The notes beneath the pieces are model-generated. The model ran no database searches. It had not been told where the DNA came from and was given only the letters and a program-made list of their open reading frames with translations. Of a stretch of 64,000 nt of DNA, positions 1-12,635 are shown in pieces (within the stretch, counting starts at the first letter, position 1; the number at the start of each line of letters is the position of its first letter). The translations under genes were made by a program, and so were the position numbers. Origin of the DNA: Phoronis australis (Eukaryota; Phoronida; Phoronidae); assembly GCA_002633005.1 (NCBI GenBank), contig NMRA01000790.1, forward strand, positions 36,835 to 100,834, given 5' to 3'.

Positions 1-2740
1 TTGAATGGTTTTTGATGCAAAAACCTACCCCTAGCAGACTCAGGGAAAAATTGATATCTTGTCTATGCCATTTTACTGCTTTTGGTAGAATGTTAATACA
101 TGATACGGAATATTCAAATGTTAATGTGTAACAAGGATGAATCATAAATGTATAAGAATTTGTACCGTAACAATAATTAACTAATAAATGGAACACTTGC
201 GGAACCGTTCCGCAGGATGTCAATTTTATATTATAATATTTCCCAGTTAAATGGTTTTCTTACATCAGTGTTAGAGCACATTTTATTTTTCCATGATTTT
301 TGGATACCTCAGAATTGAGCATTTTGCCTTCTATGCAAAAATTTAATCGGAAAAATAAATTTTTAAAAATTTTTTCTTTAATGTCCTGTGTATGTGCAAT
401 GACATGAGCAAAAAAGTAGGGTTTCCCAATTAGTTTTCAAGCTACAGGTATCTTAGCTCAAACAGAAAATTCACTTTCTCAAAAATATGCTAAATTACAC
501 AACTACAGCTGTGATTCACCTCATGATGATTTTGCCCTATCGATGGTAATGTGAAAAACGTTTAAGTTAAAGGGAATAAACTAACGAAACAAATTTCATC
601 GTAAGTGAATTAAAATTTGCTGGTGTACAACGAATTAAGATGTAGTCATGTATAGTGTCTACACTTTTGTTTGTTAAAGAATTTATTTAGGAATGAGTAG
701 AAAGTAAAAATAATAAAGTACCATTTGAATGACCACGTGATTCAACAGCCTAAAGATGGTAAAATATTGTTCTTGTTTAAATAAGTTTGCAAAAATGTGG
801 CTGCCATAGTTTTGGGTTCTCCTTGTTATATCAGCAGATTCCACAATTTAGAACAAAAACAATTGCCAAAGTTGCCATTTTTCCAGTTTAACAAGTAGCG
901 AAGTAAATGTTTTCATTCTTTTTACTTTTGTTGAAAATTTGACAAAATAAAATTTTACTGTTCCACCATATTGCGTTATAAATTGAGGAATCTTTACTTC
1001 AATGTATAGAGACCCTATCACTCTAACCAAGGTGTGGGAAATCTTTCTTAGCCACTGAAGTTAAATTGCCAATCTCCTGTTGTCCTCTGCATGGTAATGT
1101 GATGCAAACAGAGCAATAAATGGTCAATACAGCTTGGAGGTCAACCTGCCAGTGTGTCAACTGGTTTATAAGAGTTGGACTTTGATTCAGAGATTTTGAG
1201 ATTGTACACCCATAAATTAGGAGCCTGGTGAAAAGCAATGGTGTAAAGTAGAGGTTTAAAGATGGTGAAAAGTAAAAGTGAATAGAAAGAAAAGAAAAAA
1301 ATACAAATTTATCAAAGACAGAACAACAAATTTCAGGCCAAAAGAATCCTCAAATATAACACATGAATTGAATGTAGAGAATACAATGCTTTTGTGACAA
1401 ACTTGTTCACTGTTTTGGGTACTACAGTTGCTTATACTGGTATGAAAAATATCCATGAAAACTCCAGCATAGAATGAACTTAAAGTTAATAAGTTATTAT
1501 GCACCTAAAATACTTTAATTCTAAGGTGATTGCATTAGAATTAAATGGTCAAGTTCTAAGAAAAAATGAACAATGACCTAGCAGTGTGCATAAACATTTT
1601 TAGGAATATATGATTAGTTGCTTAAATTTACTATCCCTCTTGGTGAGTGACTGTCTATTCTCAAGCAGTTCTTTAGTAGACCTGGCAAAGCCAACAATGC
1701 AGGGTATTAACTGATGTTATCAGGCTTGGCCTGAGCTAACTAATTCGATTACATAACTGGATACCACTGTGGGGATAGTACTGGTTTTGAAATGAAATGG
1801 GGATGGTCAACCACCATTAGATATGACTGTTGAACTGCATATCTGATCCATATGAAAGTCTAGATTCATCAGCATCAATCAGTTTCACAACAGGCTAGTA
1901 GTTCATTTGTCACTTGCAATGTTAGTTTTTTCACTCTCATTAATGTTTTCACCAGAATTAGTGAAGGTGGTGTGGGGTGCCCTTGCCAGTTCTTGTAGTC
2001 AGTCTTAAATAAACAGAATTTGAGAAATTTCACTCACTCACTCTTACAGACATTCACACACATAATTTGAAAATGGTGATAACAAAGATAATAAAAATAC
2101 CAATAATAATAACACCAATAATAATAACACCTGGTAATTCTGATATTACTAATAGTAATTAGAACAATAAAAAACATGTAGTAACAACTGCTATTATCAC
2201 TATTTAAACGGCAGAGAAAACTGAGACTGTTGGGCTCTGGAAATGAAATAATATTATACCCCTATGGATATGGAATTGTGTGGTATTCAAAAGGCGTGGG
2301 TAATGAGCTTCGATTTTTAAAAGAATTTTGACAGCGTTGTATAGATATAGAAAATCAAATATGGCAAGAAGCTGTAAATTAGATGCATAGCAATTTTTCA
2401 AATTACATCTTAAAAAGGAAAATATTAGACATAGAGAAACCGTGTATGAGGTCTCCACTGGTGCATATTAGATGCACAAATCATTCGCTGATTATAGAAT
2501 GATAAAGCTGGGACAACATTTTGAATGCTGAGAGAAGTTAAACTTCATTCAAGTTGGGACATTCGAAAAATTGAAATCAAGTACCTGACTTTTCAATTGT
2601 GTCCCCAGGCCTTAGAATTAGTTTTGAGATTCCAGTTGTCTCTTGAGAACTGTCCATATATTTTTCAAAAGTTATGCAAGCAAATGAAGAGCCAAGTGAA
2701 AAGAAATGTTGTGAAGTTCATGTTTTTGCTAATACGTGTA
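1..2740. other. AT-rich intergenic or intronic DNA, no gene seen
   Basis: I see no convincing exon, RNA gene or transposon terminus here. Reading frames are short and low in complexity. One isolated copy of the palindromic GCGGAAC-CGTTCCGC motif that dominates 2.8-5.1 kb sits at about 197-213. A short AAT/ACC-rich microsatellite lies at about 2095-2135. The stretch may be intron or upstream sequence of the ankyrin-protease gene, whose first exon was not found. Confidence 0.5.
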
Positions 2741-2759
2741 AACTGTCTGTACTAAACGA

Positions 2760-5262
2760 TGATCGAATGTGAACATAATAATGGGAATGAGCTCCACAAA
2801 GCCATTGGTTCTGGAACCATTCTGCTTGCGGAACAAATCCGAAACAGTAACATTGTTCAACTAATTATTGTTAGGATTGTCACGTTGATACTTTCAAGTG
2901 GTATTGAAAATGGGATGCATTTTAACTTTATTGGGCAAAACAAAAACCCCGAAAAACCATTCTGTGTGGAAAATCGTTCCGCATGCGAAACGGTTCCGCA
3001 ACTCACATTTAGGAAATAATTATTGTTAGGGTAGAAATTCTGATACATTCATGTTTATGCTTTTTGCACACTAAGATTTGAATATTTCCTGTCTTGTGTT
3101 AAACTCTACCATGAGCGGTTAAATGGCATAACCAAATGTCAATTTTTTCCGAGTCAGCTTGAGGTAGGTTTCTACAACACAAACCATTCAGCAAGTTCAT
3201 CACTGATTAATTATGGTTCATGTTGACACATTGATCTGTCCATGTGTTATTGACAATATAATGTATTTAAACTTTAATTCGCAAGCATGAATTTAAAAAA
3301 ATGTGAGCTCCACAAAACCATTGTTTGCGGAACGGTTCAGTAACTGTCATATTGACCACCTAATTATTGTCAGGATTGTCAGATTGATACTTTCAAGTGG
3401 CATTGATAATAGAATGCATTTTAAGTTCATTGGGCAAAACCAATACCAAGCAAAACCATTCTGTTTGGGAAAACGCTCCCCATGCGGAATGATTCCGCTT
3501 GCGGAACGGTTCCGCAGCTGTCGCATTGATCAACTAATTACAGTTAGGATTGTCACATCGATACTTTCAGGTGGCATTGATAATGGAATGCATTTTCAGT
3601 TGATTGGTGAAATAAAAACCCCGCAAAACCATTTTGTTTCGGAAATCGCTCCCCAAGCAGAATTTTTCCGCATGCGGAACAGTTCCCCAACTGTCACTTT
3701 TATTAATTAAATATTGTTGGGATAGAAATTCTGATACTTTGATGTTTAATGCTTGTTCCACATTAAGATTCAAATATTTCGTGGCTTGCGTTAAGGTTCT
3801 ACCAAAAGCGGTAAAATGTCATAGACAATATGTCGATTTTTACCCGAGTCTGCTTGAGGTAGGTTTCTGCATCGCAAATCATTCAGCAAGTTCCCCACTG
3901 ATTAACCGTTGTTCATGCTGACACATTGATATTTCCATATGCTATTGAGAATAAAGTATATTTCAACTGAAATGTGCAAGAAAAATTTTTTAAAACTTGT
4001 GAGGATCACAAAAGTATTGTTTGCGGAACGGTTCCGCAACTGTCACTTTTAATAATTCATTATTGTTAGAGTAGAAATTCTGATACTTTTATGTTTAATG
4101 CTTTTTGTACGTTAAGATTCGAATATTTCATGGCTTGTGTTAAGGTTCTACCAAAAGCGGTAAAATAGCATTAACAAGATGTCAATTTTTCGCCCGAGTC
4201 TGCTTGAGGTAGGCTTCTTCATCACAAACCATTCAGCAAGTTCCCCACTGATCAATCATTGTTCATGTTGACACATTGATATTTCCATATGCTATTGAGA
4301 ATAGATTATATTTGAACTGAAATGCGCAAGAAAATTTTTTTAAAACTTGTGAGAATCACAAAATTATTGTTTGCGGAACGGTTCCGCATGCAGAACGGTT
4401 CTGCAAACGTCACATTTATTAATTATTGTTAGGGTACATATTCTGATACTTTTATGTTTAATGCTTGTTGTACGTTAAGATTTGAATATTTCATGGCTTG
4501 TGTTAAGGTTCTGCTGCCAAAAGCAGTAAAATGTCATAGACAATATGTCGATTTTTCCCCGAGTCTGCTTGAGGTAGGTTTCTGCATCACAAACCATTCA
4601 GCAAGTTCCCCACTGATGAATCATTGCTCATGTTGACACATTGATATTTCCATATGCTATTGAGAATAGAGTATAGTTCAACTGAAATGTGCAAGAAAAT
4701 TGTTTTAAAACTCGTGAGGATCAAAGAAGTATTGTTTGCGGAACGGTTCCGCATGCGGAACGGTTCTGCAACTGTCACATTGATCAACTAATTACTGTTA
4801 GGATTGTCACATCGATACTTTCAAGTGGCATTGATAATGTAATGTATTTTAAGTTGATTGGTGAAATCATATACCCAGCAAAACCATTCTGTTTGGGAAA
4901 TCGCTCCCCATACAGAACCATTCCGCATGCGGAATGGTTCCGCAACTGTCACATTGATCAAGTAATTATTATTAGGATTGTCACATTGATACTTTCAAGT
5001 GGTATTGATTATGGAATGCATTTTAACTTTATTGCTCATGAGAATTAAAAATTTGCAGAACCGTTCCGCATGTGGAAGCCTTCTGCAACCGTCACATTGA
5101 TTAATATATTATTGAGAGTGGGCACATTATACTCTCAAGTACTATTGAGAATGGAATGTAATTTATGTTTATTGGGCCGGGAGAAAATTAAAAATTTTAG
5201 TCCTGTGCTAAACTTTTCTGTTTGTGGAACTCTTCTGGAACTTTCACATTGATTTTTAAAAA
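2760..5262. repeat. Complex satellite: two alternating unit types joined by a GCGGAACGGTTCCGC palindrome
   Basis: Two unit types recur. Type A (about 350 bp) contains ATTCTGATAC and then TTAAGATT, and starts near 3039, 3729, 4078 and 4440. Type B (about 175 bp) contains GGATTGTCACATTGATACTTTC and recurs near 2874, 3373, 3549, 4801, 4977 and 5110. Nearly every junction carries one or two copies of the perfect palindrome TGCGGAACGGTTCCGCA or a decayed form (about 2977, 3323, 3480-3515, 3650-3690, 4020, 4371-4400, 4735-4770, 4910-4945, 5054-5085). The array stops abruptly where duplication copy 1 begins. All open frames here are repeat by-products. Confidence 0.85.
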
Positions 5263-6108
5263 TATTCCCATTCTTACAAATTAATAAGATGTTCCCCGGC
5301 ACAGCAGTCACGATATTCTGCCGACAGATCAAGACTGGGTTAAACAGCCTATACATGTAGCAGTTACGTAAATAGCAATGGTAGTTAAATTTCAGAAGAC
5401 TGGAAATGACTTCTTTATTAAAGACATACTTATGCAGTTTTACAATTGTAAAATGAAGAACCCGTTTATTAGGCAATTATGTGAATGAAGCTCTTATTTC
5501 AAAAATAGAATGGAAGGAAGGGCTGGAAGTGGGAGACAGGATGTTGTGGAAGTGGTAACACGCCATTGTTTAAGAATACTGTCTGATGCTGCAATAAAAC
5601 AGAATCTGTATCAAAGGGTGGTCGATGAAATAATTAGTTTCTATGTTTTTTGGGTGTACGTCGTTGTTGTACTGTGGCGGCAAAGTCAATTGAATTTAAG
5701 CGATTAACGTGTTTCTCAGACTGGAATCGCAAAATACACAGAAGGACCTCCTTTTCCACAACAATACATTCTTTCCTTTTTCATTCTTGTTTTTGGTTTC
5801 GTCCCCGTTAGTATGTACACCCTAATTTTAGCAGTCAGTAACCCCTGTTGAAGAAAGTTTTTTGTTTAGAGGGCATTTGATAATGGATTTTTACAACAAG
5901 AATTGTTAAAGAAAACCTAGAACTTGCAGACTGGATTTTTAGAATATTTTTCCTAACTTACAGTGTGTTATTGCGATGTTGGCGCAGAAATCATGTAATT
6001 ACCGTGAGCTAATATCTGTAAATGCAGCACACTCAGCAACGTCCATTAAAATGACTCCTTATTGATTGTAGATCACCCTGACTTGAGCACCTATTTTGTA
6101 ATTCACAG

Positions 6109-6216
6109 CGCGGTCGTACCCCACTTTTCGAAGCAGCAGGAGCAAGCCTTTATTTCACTGAACCCAACATGAAGTTGCTGCTAGAGCACAAAGCCAACGT
6201 GAATGCAGTGAATAAG
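6109..6216 (+). CDS. Ankyrin-repeat exon 1 of the putative ankyrin-serine protease gene
   Basis: This is a 108-nt internal exon bounded by an acceptor (TTCACAG) and a donor (AAG/GTAGGA), both splitting between codons (phase 0). It encodes 36 residues reading RGRTPLFEAAGASLYFTEP followed by NMKLLLEHKANVNAVNK. The ankyrin consensus is clear: TPL-x-x-A-A for helix 1, LLLEHKANVNA for helix 2 and hairpin. A three-residue insertion lengthens the loop between helices compared with the usual 33. The paralogous exon at 23361 has the same lengthened loop, so both descend from one exon duplicated with its introns. Whether it belongs to the same transcript as the protease exons 40 kb downstream is inferred from strand, phase and repeat type. 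Confidence 0.75.
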
Positions 6217-7737
6217 GTAGGAAACAGTGGTGTGACAGGATTCAAAGTAAAAATGACATACCAGTCTGTTATTTTGATCGATACTTTTTGTTGACGCCTA
6301 TTATTTCAGGACGTTTGATGTTGTGTACAGTGTAGCGTGCCTTTGTAATTAATGTTGGGAGCATTAACATATTACGCCGTGAGTTGAGGGGGATGAATTT
6401 TGGAAAAGTTGACGATTTTTGAATGAAGGAGGTGGGAGGTTAAATTTATGGTGATGTCATCATGTGGTTTATTAGAACATCTCCATCACAGTACATATGG
6501 TTGGAAAACTGGTACACCTGTAGCAGAATCTGTCAATTTTTCGAAACCTACTGTTTCAAGCTTCAAAAAGTTGGTTATTTTTCACTAGGCTTATCTTATA
6601 AACACAGACAAACGGCAGTTTTACTTCATCACTGCCTATCACTGAGAATATTCATAGTGATGAAAAGCATAAGAGCTGGATTAGTTCTTCCAGCATCAGA
6701 CGCGTTCATGTTTTTCGGGTGATGCGATGTACATTGTGACTTTGTTATGCATATACATGTATGCAATGTTACGACAAAATATAATGTATTTCGTTATTCC
6801 ATTATATGACAGAGTTTTTACTGCGCTCTCACGCTATTCCTCAAGTTTCATTGTTTAATGCCAAGTTTGCTCCACTGATGGCTGCTTCAGTTGAGACTGG
6901 GTTGAGAGTAACAGAAGACGATAGTGTTGTAGCATAGTATTGGCGACATATAAAGAGTTGTTATGAATGATCAACAGTAATATTTCACATTTAATAACAT
7001 TTCGCATTAATTGGAAGTTTCGGACCCAATGAATCTTTACACTGGACTTACTACATGTATTGGTCCAAGACCTTAAATTTCAAACAAGTTGTTAAAGTTG
7101 TAATGCTCAAAGGTTATAATTTTGTGTCATAGTGGAACATTCACTATTTGTATTTTTAACTTGATGAAGTGTAAATGAATTCATAGTGAGGTTTCTTGTG
7201 CAAACAATCCCATGAGTGGTCAACAAAGTTAAACTGCGGTTACTCGGACGTTCCAGGACCACCTTCGGGAGAACATAATGTTGATCTTTTTAGCACATAC
7301 TCTTTGTACGCTATGAACTGTATGTTAGGGATTAGAGAGTGGTTTGCATTTCGACTAGACCAGGGATCCGAGTCTTGCATGCTATCGGCGTGAATGCGAG
7401 CTTCAGCATTAAGTACTGTGTAAGTTCCTAACAACTTTTGAATATTGTATAATCACTATTTTATTCTGCTATTTCTACACATTTTATCATGCTGTTGTTT
7501 CCATGTGGTTAGAGGGTGACCTGAGTGAGTGTAACTTGATTTGACGGTCAGTAGAACACTTGGCAACCAACCGCACTGCATCTTACTTGGTACTGTCACG
7601 CACGGGCAGATGACGATACTTTGTTCGTACACCTGTCAACTTCGACACCTTTGCATTTAATTTAATTGCTAAAACTCGCGTTTCGGGAAAACACGTTTCA
7701 TTGATTTGTGTAAAATCAATGGAAGCTGATTAAAAGT

Positions 7738-8160
7738 CCACCATCACCACCACCACCACCACCAATGTCCACCGTCATCATTATCACCATCATCATCACA
7801 TCATCAACATCACCGTCATCATCACCATCGCCAACATCATCATCGTCATCATCATGATCATCATCATCATCACATCATCAACATCACCGTCATGATCACC
7901 ATCATCATCATCATCATCATAATCATCATTATCATCATCATCACCGTCATCATCATAATCATCATTATCATCATCATCACCGTCATCATCATAATCATCA
8001 TCATCATCATAATTATGATCTTCATCATCGTCATCACAATCATTATTACCATCATCATCACCACCATCATCATAATCATCATCATCATCATCACCATCAT
8101 CACCACAACACCATCACCGCCCTCACCATCACCATCATCATCATCAGCACCATCATCAAT
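7738..8160. repeat. (ATC/CAT)n trinucleotide microsatellite
   Basis: About 420 bp is made almost wholly of CAT/CAC/CGT triplets. It gives spurious poly-Ile, poly-His and poly-Met frames on both strands. A shorter version of the same tract sits at the equivalent place in duplication copy 3 (29065-29360), so it predates the duplication and has changed length since. Confidence 0.95.
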
Positions 8161-8844
8161 GTATTTTAGGCCGTTGCTTTATTGCCACAAGGCTTCGCTA
8201 ATGCGTTGATTCCTATTTCCATGTTTTGCATGACATCGTTTAGATATTTTGGACCTATTCAAATAACTCTGAAATGGCAAAATTAAAAGCAATAAACATT
8301 TATATTAGTTCAAGTTTTTGTAGCGGGGCAATCCTTGGAGGACATAGGAAATTATCACCTGGCTATAATGTACATGGTCGATATTGATACTTCATAACTC
8401 AGCTGGGGCATACAATAGTACAATTATCACTTTTGATACATGTACATAAGAGCACTAACACAAACTAAATCATTTGAGTCCCTTTGCTTAGGAGCTCCCA
8501 GAATGTTTAGAGATTTTGTGGTATGTAAACCACTGCATAATTTGGAGGTTCAAAATCTAGTATCAATCCAGATATCAGTCTAGGTTTTTATAAAGGGAAA
8601 AATTTCTGTACAGTGTAAGCTCATTTAATTTTCCACACGAAAATCAATTTCAGAACCCCAGTAGTTCAAAAGATCACCACTTCTTAGTCCACAAAATATC
8701 AATTTATTTTAGGCTGTTGCTTAATTGCCACAAATCTTCGTTAATTGCTATTTTCATGTTTAGGGTGACATTGTTTTGACATTTTGGACGTATTCAAATA
8801 AATCTGAAATGCCAAAATTAGAAGCAGTAAGCATTTAACATTAT

Positions 8845-10360
8845 TTGAAGTTAAACGCTGCAATCGGCGAAGCGCTGTCTACAAAACACCAGGTCGATAT
8901 TTATACTTCTCAGCTTCGCTGGGGCATACAGTGGGCGCAACTATGGTCAACGTACACTGGATTAACTCAAACGCATATTTTTGTGATCTTTTCACATGCC
9001 AAAATGCCACGTCGTTACCGGAATGTGAAATAATCCAAGCACTGCAGTTTCTTTAAGTGCGTGATGTGGTGGGGTCCTCCAATTGATGAAATAGCGAACA
9101 ATACATCTCAGCATTTTCGATTGCCTGTGCTGCACTGGGACCATCCTCATCAGAGTTTGAGCTGCATGCTCTGCCCTTCTGTTGTGAAATGCTCTACCTA
9201 TCTTTCCGACCTTTTGTTGAAGTTAGTGCGCAGCCCATTGCACAATAAAAGTCACTCCATCGTTGGATACCTGATTGCATTTTTTCACAATGGGAAATCA
9301 ATGGATGAATATAAATACCTTAAAGTGATGTGCATAACATTTTCTTTGTTCCGCTGGGCACAGCTTGTTCTGAACCCAGTCTAAGCAAGAGATGATTGTG
9401 GAGAGGATAAAGGAGATTTGGAGAAAGTCTTTTACTGCTTTACATTCATTAAAATCATAACTAATGATTAACATGATTTCTACAGCCAAGCCCAATGTAA
9501 ATTGGGAATTATATTTGAAACAGGCGTGATCACTACAATAATGATTGATCGAAAGCCCCCTCGACCCCTGGAAGCCCGCACACCAAAACCCACTGGCACA
9601 CACCTCTATCCACGACGCTCTTGACCCCCTACCCGCAACCCCCTCCACCCAGTCTACAGAAACTCAACTTGATCTAAATATAGAACAAGCGCTAACTTGC
9701 AGTACGAACTAGTTTGGCTGTGAGCAAGGCTAGTTTTTTCCTGTTTTTCAAACTGAGAGAGTTGATTCGTTAAGTTTTTAAGCCAAAAACAGAAAAAAAA
9801 CAACGGTATCAAATCAAATCAAATCAGAGACCTACTGTACCAACATTACATATCGTATCGTTCCGGGCAGGGTGTAATCGTCTCGTCTGCTCTTCGGAGA
9901 ATTCCAGATTCAAGCTATTTTTGGACATGTGTAATAGGATCACGAATACTTATTTTTTTCAGTTTGAAAAAATATGAAGTGGACTAAAAAGCAATCCAGA
10001 GGTATTTTTAGTATTTTGTTAAGGAGTATACTTCACAAAAATATAATGAAAATGACAAACTATGTGTATACACGTTATTATGCTCTCTCCCTAAATTCAG
10101 TGCAACATGGTCTATAGTAGTCACTGTGGAACTATTTCCCAGGCAGCCTGGAAGCTTTATGAAAACTGTCGTCAAAATACAGCTAGATTGTGTGCTGAGC
10201 CCCCTTAGATCCCGAAATTTCATACAGCCCGGGTAGTTCTCGTCAGCTCGTTCTTAAAGTTAAATCGACACATAAATCTAACGACCGGCGGGGGTGCTTG
10301 CAAAATCAAGAAGTCAACCGATACTCCTCTTTGTCGGTGAAGCCGTCTTCAAGTGAAATA
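8845..10360. other. Unassigned non-coding stretch with a C-rich tract
   Basis: I recognise no exon. A C-rich stretch at about 9555-9650 resembles, in reverse complement, the G-rich GGTCGAGGGG block shared by 10560-10630, 18415-18470 and 25070-25130. The 9340-9480 segment shows patchy similarity to 44510-44640 (GTGCATAAC followed by TTTTCTTT, then TGCTTTACA), which may be a remnant of an old dispersed repeat. Three copies of ATCAA stand at about 9810-9826. Confidence 0.4.
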
Positions 10361-10369
10361 CAGCTTTGC

Positions 10370-11030
10370 ACCAAACATAACTACTTCCGTGACAACGACA
10401 GTGAACTCACAATCCGCCATTTCTTACGCCACTTTCTGTCTTTACCACCAGTCTAGAGCCAGAGCAGATTTGTGTAGCCAAGTCTTATGCTAAAGTCACC
10501 CAATGGCGATGTATCAAAATTAGGAAATGTGAAGAAAGAGTAAGCATACCTCAATCTCAGCAGGCCGTGGGGTCAAAGGGGTTGTTGGTCATGGTTCATG
10601 GGGTTGTGGAATGTGGAGGTCGAGGGGTGTTGCAATAATCCGCATAATGTCCTAGGTGCCACTTTGGATCTGGCAACTATGAATACTACGTACTTACTCT
10701 TTTAGATTACAATCGACACTTAGTAACCTAGTGTCAGAGATTTTATTACCAGCTTCTTTGAGTTTGGGGAGAAGGGAGCGAAGATAGGGGGCAATGATAA
10801 TCGCTTCGAATTAGCAGCAGTGATTTTTAAGATACTACTCATTTTATTTGTCGCTTAACGTTGACCCTCTTCATTGTTTGAATGGCAAATTTAGTTAACA
10901 ACAAAAGAAGAAAAGGGACATAGGACCCATTGCAACTACTGTCTATTTGTTGAGAGACCTCAACTGCTATTGGATAGCCTGCTTGAGCAACACAATTGAA
11001 CAAAATGACTTGCGTGCACCATTCCTTACC
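10370..11030. repeat. Dispersed repeat 'CCGTGACAACG', copy 1
   Basis: Two blocks are shared with other parts of the window. Block P starts at CCGTGACAACGA and runs through the CCAGAGCAG, AAAGTCAC and GGTCGAGGGG motifs (about 10388-10640). Block Q starts at GGCAACTATGAATA and runs through GATTACAATCGACA and TTGAGCAACACAATTG (about 10670-11020). At 17855-18510 the same blocks occur in the order Q-P, and at 24850-25140 only P is present. Confidence 0.7.
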
Positions 11031-12290
11031 ATAGTGGCTTTAATATCCCCGATAATGAAGCAAGAAGTGAACTTCTAGAATCACCTTGATTTTTGCAGAA
11101 GATGAAAAACGAATTGTGCGAAACATCTATAGACGATCAAATTAAACAAATGTATAGTGAATCAAATAAGTCACGGGAATAATTAGTGAAAGAAACGCAC
11201 TGTGAGCCAAAACGATATGTCAGTGGAAAGAATAATTTGACACTCAATATTTTAAGAAAACTGTTTGTTAATACTATTTAATAAAAGATTGGTTTAATGG
11301 GAAGTCAACGCAAATATCCTGTATGAAGTCATGGCGGATTCAGAAAAAAAACACATACCATCGTTGACAGAATTTCACCCTGAATGCAATGTTGGTGAAG
11401 GTTTCGAGTGAAAATGAACCGGCAGTGCTACTGTGCTCATATATATTCAGTTGTTTAAAAACATGGTAAATATCCAATACAAGGCAAAATTCATCAAGTG
11501 AAGACCTTACACTGTATGTATCATTTCCCATTCCCATTATGTGTTTTCTCTCATTGCATGAAACATACCTGCTTTTGATATTCTAAAATTGCTGCTTTCG
11601 GTATGCAAAAACGTGACATTTTCTTCATAAACATTGAAAGCCTATCCATAAGTCCAAAGCGGTTACTTGTGTATGAGAGTCACACTAAGGTCACATACAC
11701 AAAGTTTTAAGCTGAGTCTGAAAGATGACCTCTAGAGATATGTTCTTATTTCTTTTCATTTTCTCGGGAAATAGTCCTTAATAGATAATTTCTGTAGATA
11801 CATATAGTGACTACCACATGTAGGCCTACATGTAGTATGCTTACCGCATGCTGATGATATTGCAGATATTGCAAGTGCACCAAGACAGTTATAACAACGA
11901 AAAAATTGATGAAACGAAATTATGAGGTTCAGAAACTGGGATCCTCTAGAGAGCGTTAAAAGTTGTCACATAATCTCTAAATTGTTTTTAAGATGAGCTC
12001 GAAACAGCAACCTGGGGGACTCATGCTCAACATTTTTTAGGGGCCCAGCATATAGTGAATAATATCGAAGAGTTTCTCTCTATACTAAAATTATGTGCTT
12101 TGCAAAAATGAGAGACAGAGGGAGAGGTAGAGGGAGAGGAAGAAGGAAAGGGAGATATTTGTACTTGCAAGAGAACTTCTTTCAAGCAAGTCTAATTCAA
12201 CGATAAGCAAATATTTTCTTGATTTGCCGCGCAACACGTCTAGTCCCGCTGTCTAATTCGCACATGAGACTTCCAAAACTCATAACACCA
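11030..12290. other. Non-coding stretch with a purine tract
   Basis: No gene is recognisable. A purine-only run of GAGAG/GGGAG repeats occupies about 12109-12156. A palindromic CCACATGTAGGCCTACATGTAG lies at about 11815-11835 and is an example of the TACATGTA motif that is over-represented throughout the window. Confidence 0.4.
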
Positions 12291-12299
12291 AGTGGAGAC

Positions 12300-12635
12300 A
12301 ACTTCGATTCATAGGTATTAATGTGTGTAACGTTAAGTAAGTATGGATATGTATCGTATATATGTATATAACCCCTTCACAGAGGACCAACATACAGCAG
12401 AGTGAAATACATACACAAAACGTACCGAGAGTGGCATAGATGAATTCTTTGCGGACATTATTCTGCTTATCAAGCGACACAAAACGAAATGAACAAACTT
12501 GACATTTCCTCGGTTTTTAGGCACTTGCATTTACCCATTCAACTATAAAAACCGCTGTCGGGCGATTAGGGCACCTTTCATTCAACAAAAAACGCTATCT
12601 GTACATGTTTGTGTTTTGCAGGGAACATTTCATCT
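12300..12635. repeat. Duplicated segment, left flank of the 4-kb transposon
   Basis: This sequence, from a GTATATGT-rich stretch through AGAGGACCAACATACAGCAGAGTG and CATTCAACAAAAA, is closely matched by 39805-40090. In the copy at 40 kb it is followed at once by the equivalent of 16676-17560. Here a 4-kb element intervenes. The pair therefore defines the filled and empty states of one insertion site. Confidence 0.8.

Larger units (their letters stand above)
5265..8840. repeat. Segmental duplication copy 1 (contains an ankyrin exon and an ATC microsatellite)
   Basis: This segment is a diverged paralogue of 22560-24850 (matching 5265 to about 7590) and of 28008-30905 (matching about 6690 to 8840). 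Shared landmarks include the ATGTTGTGGAAGTGG block near 5540, the CAACAGTAATATTTCACAT block near 6970, the GGATCCGAGTCTTGCATGC block near 7367 and the ATC tract. Smaller pieces recur at 31610-32110 (from about 6945-7420) and 42930-43185 (from about 6350-6605). Within the copy, 8160-8300 and 8695-8840 are themselves a tandem pair. Apart from the exon at 6109 it looks intronic. Confidence 0.85.

Noticed and set aside
2760-5250. CRISPR-like array of regularly spaced palindromic repeats
   Set aside because: The intervening segments are themselves repeats of two types rather than unique spacers, spacing is 175-350 bp, there are no cas genes, and the genome is eukaryotic.
7738-8209. Long poly-Ile, poly-Met and poly-His frames on both strands
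   Set aside because: They are translations of a trinucleotide microsatellite, and both strands are open for the same reason.
9298-9648. 116-codon minus-strand frame
   Set aside because: Its only support is weak nucleotide similarity to 44.5 kb, where the frame is not kept, so the similarity is more likely a dispersed repeat.
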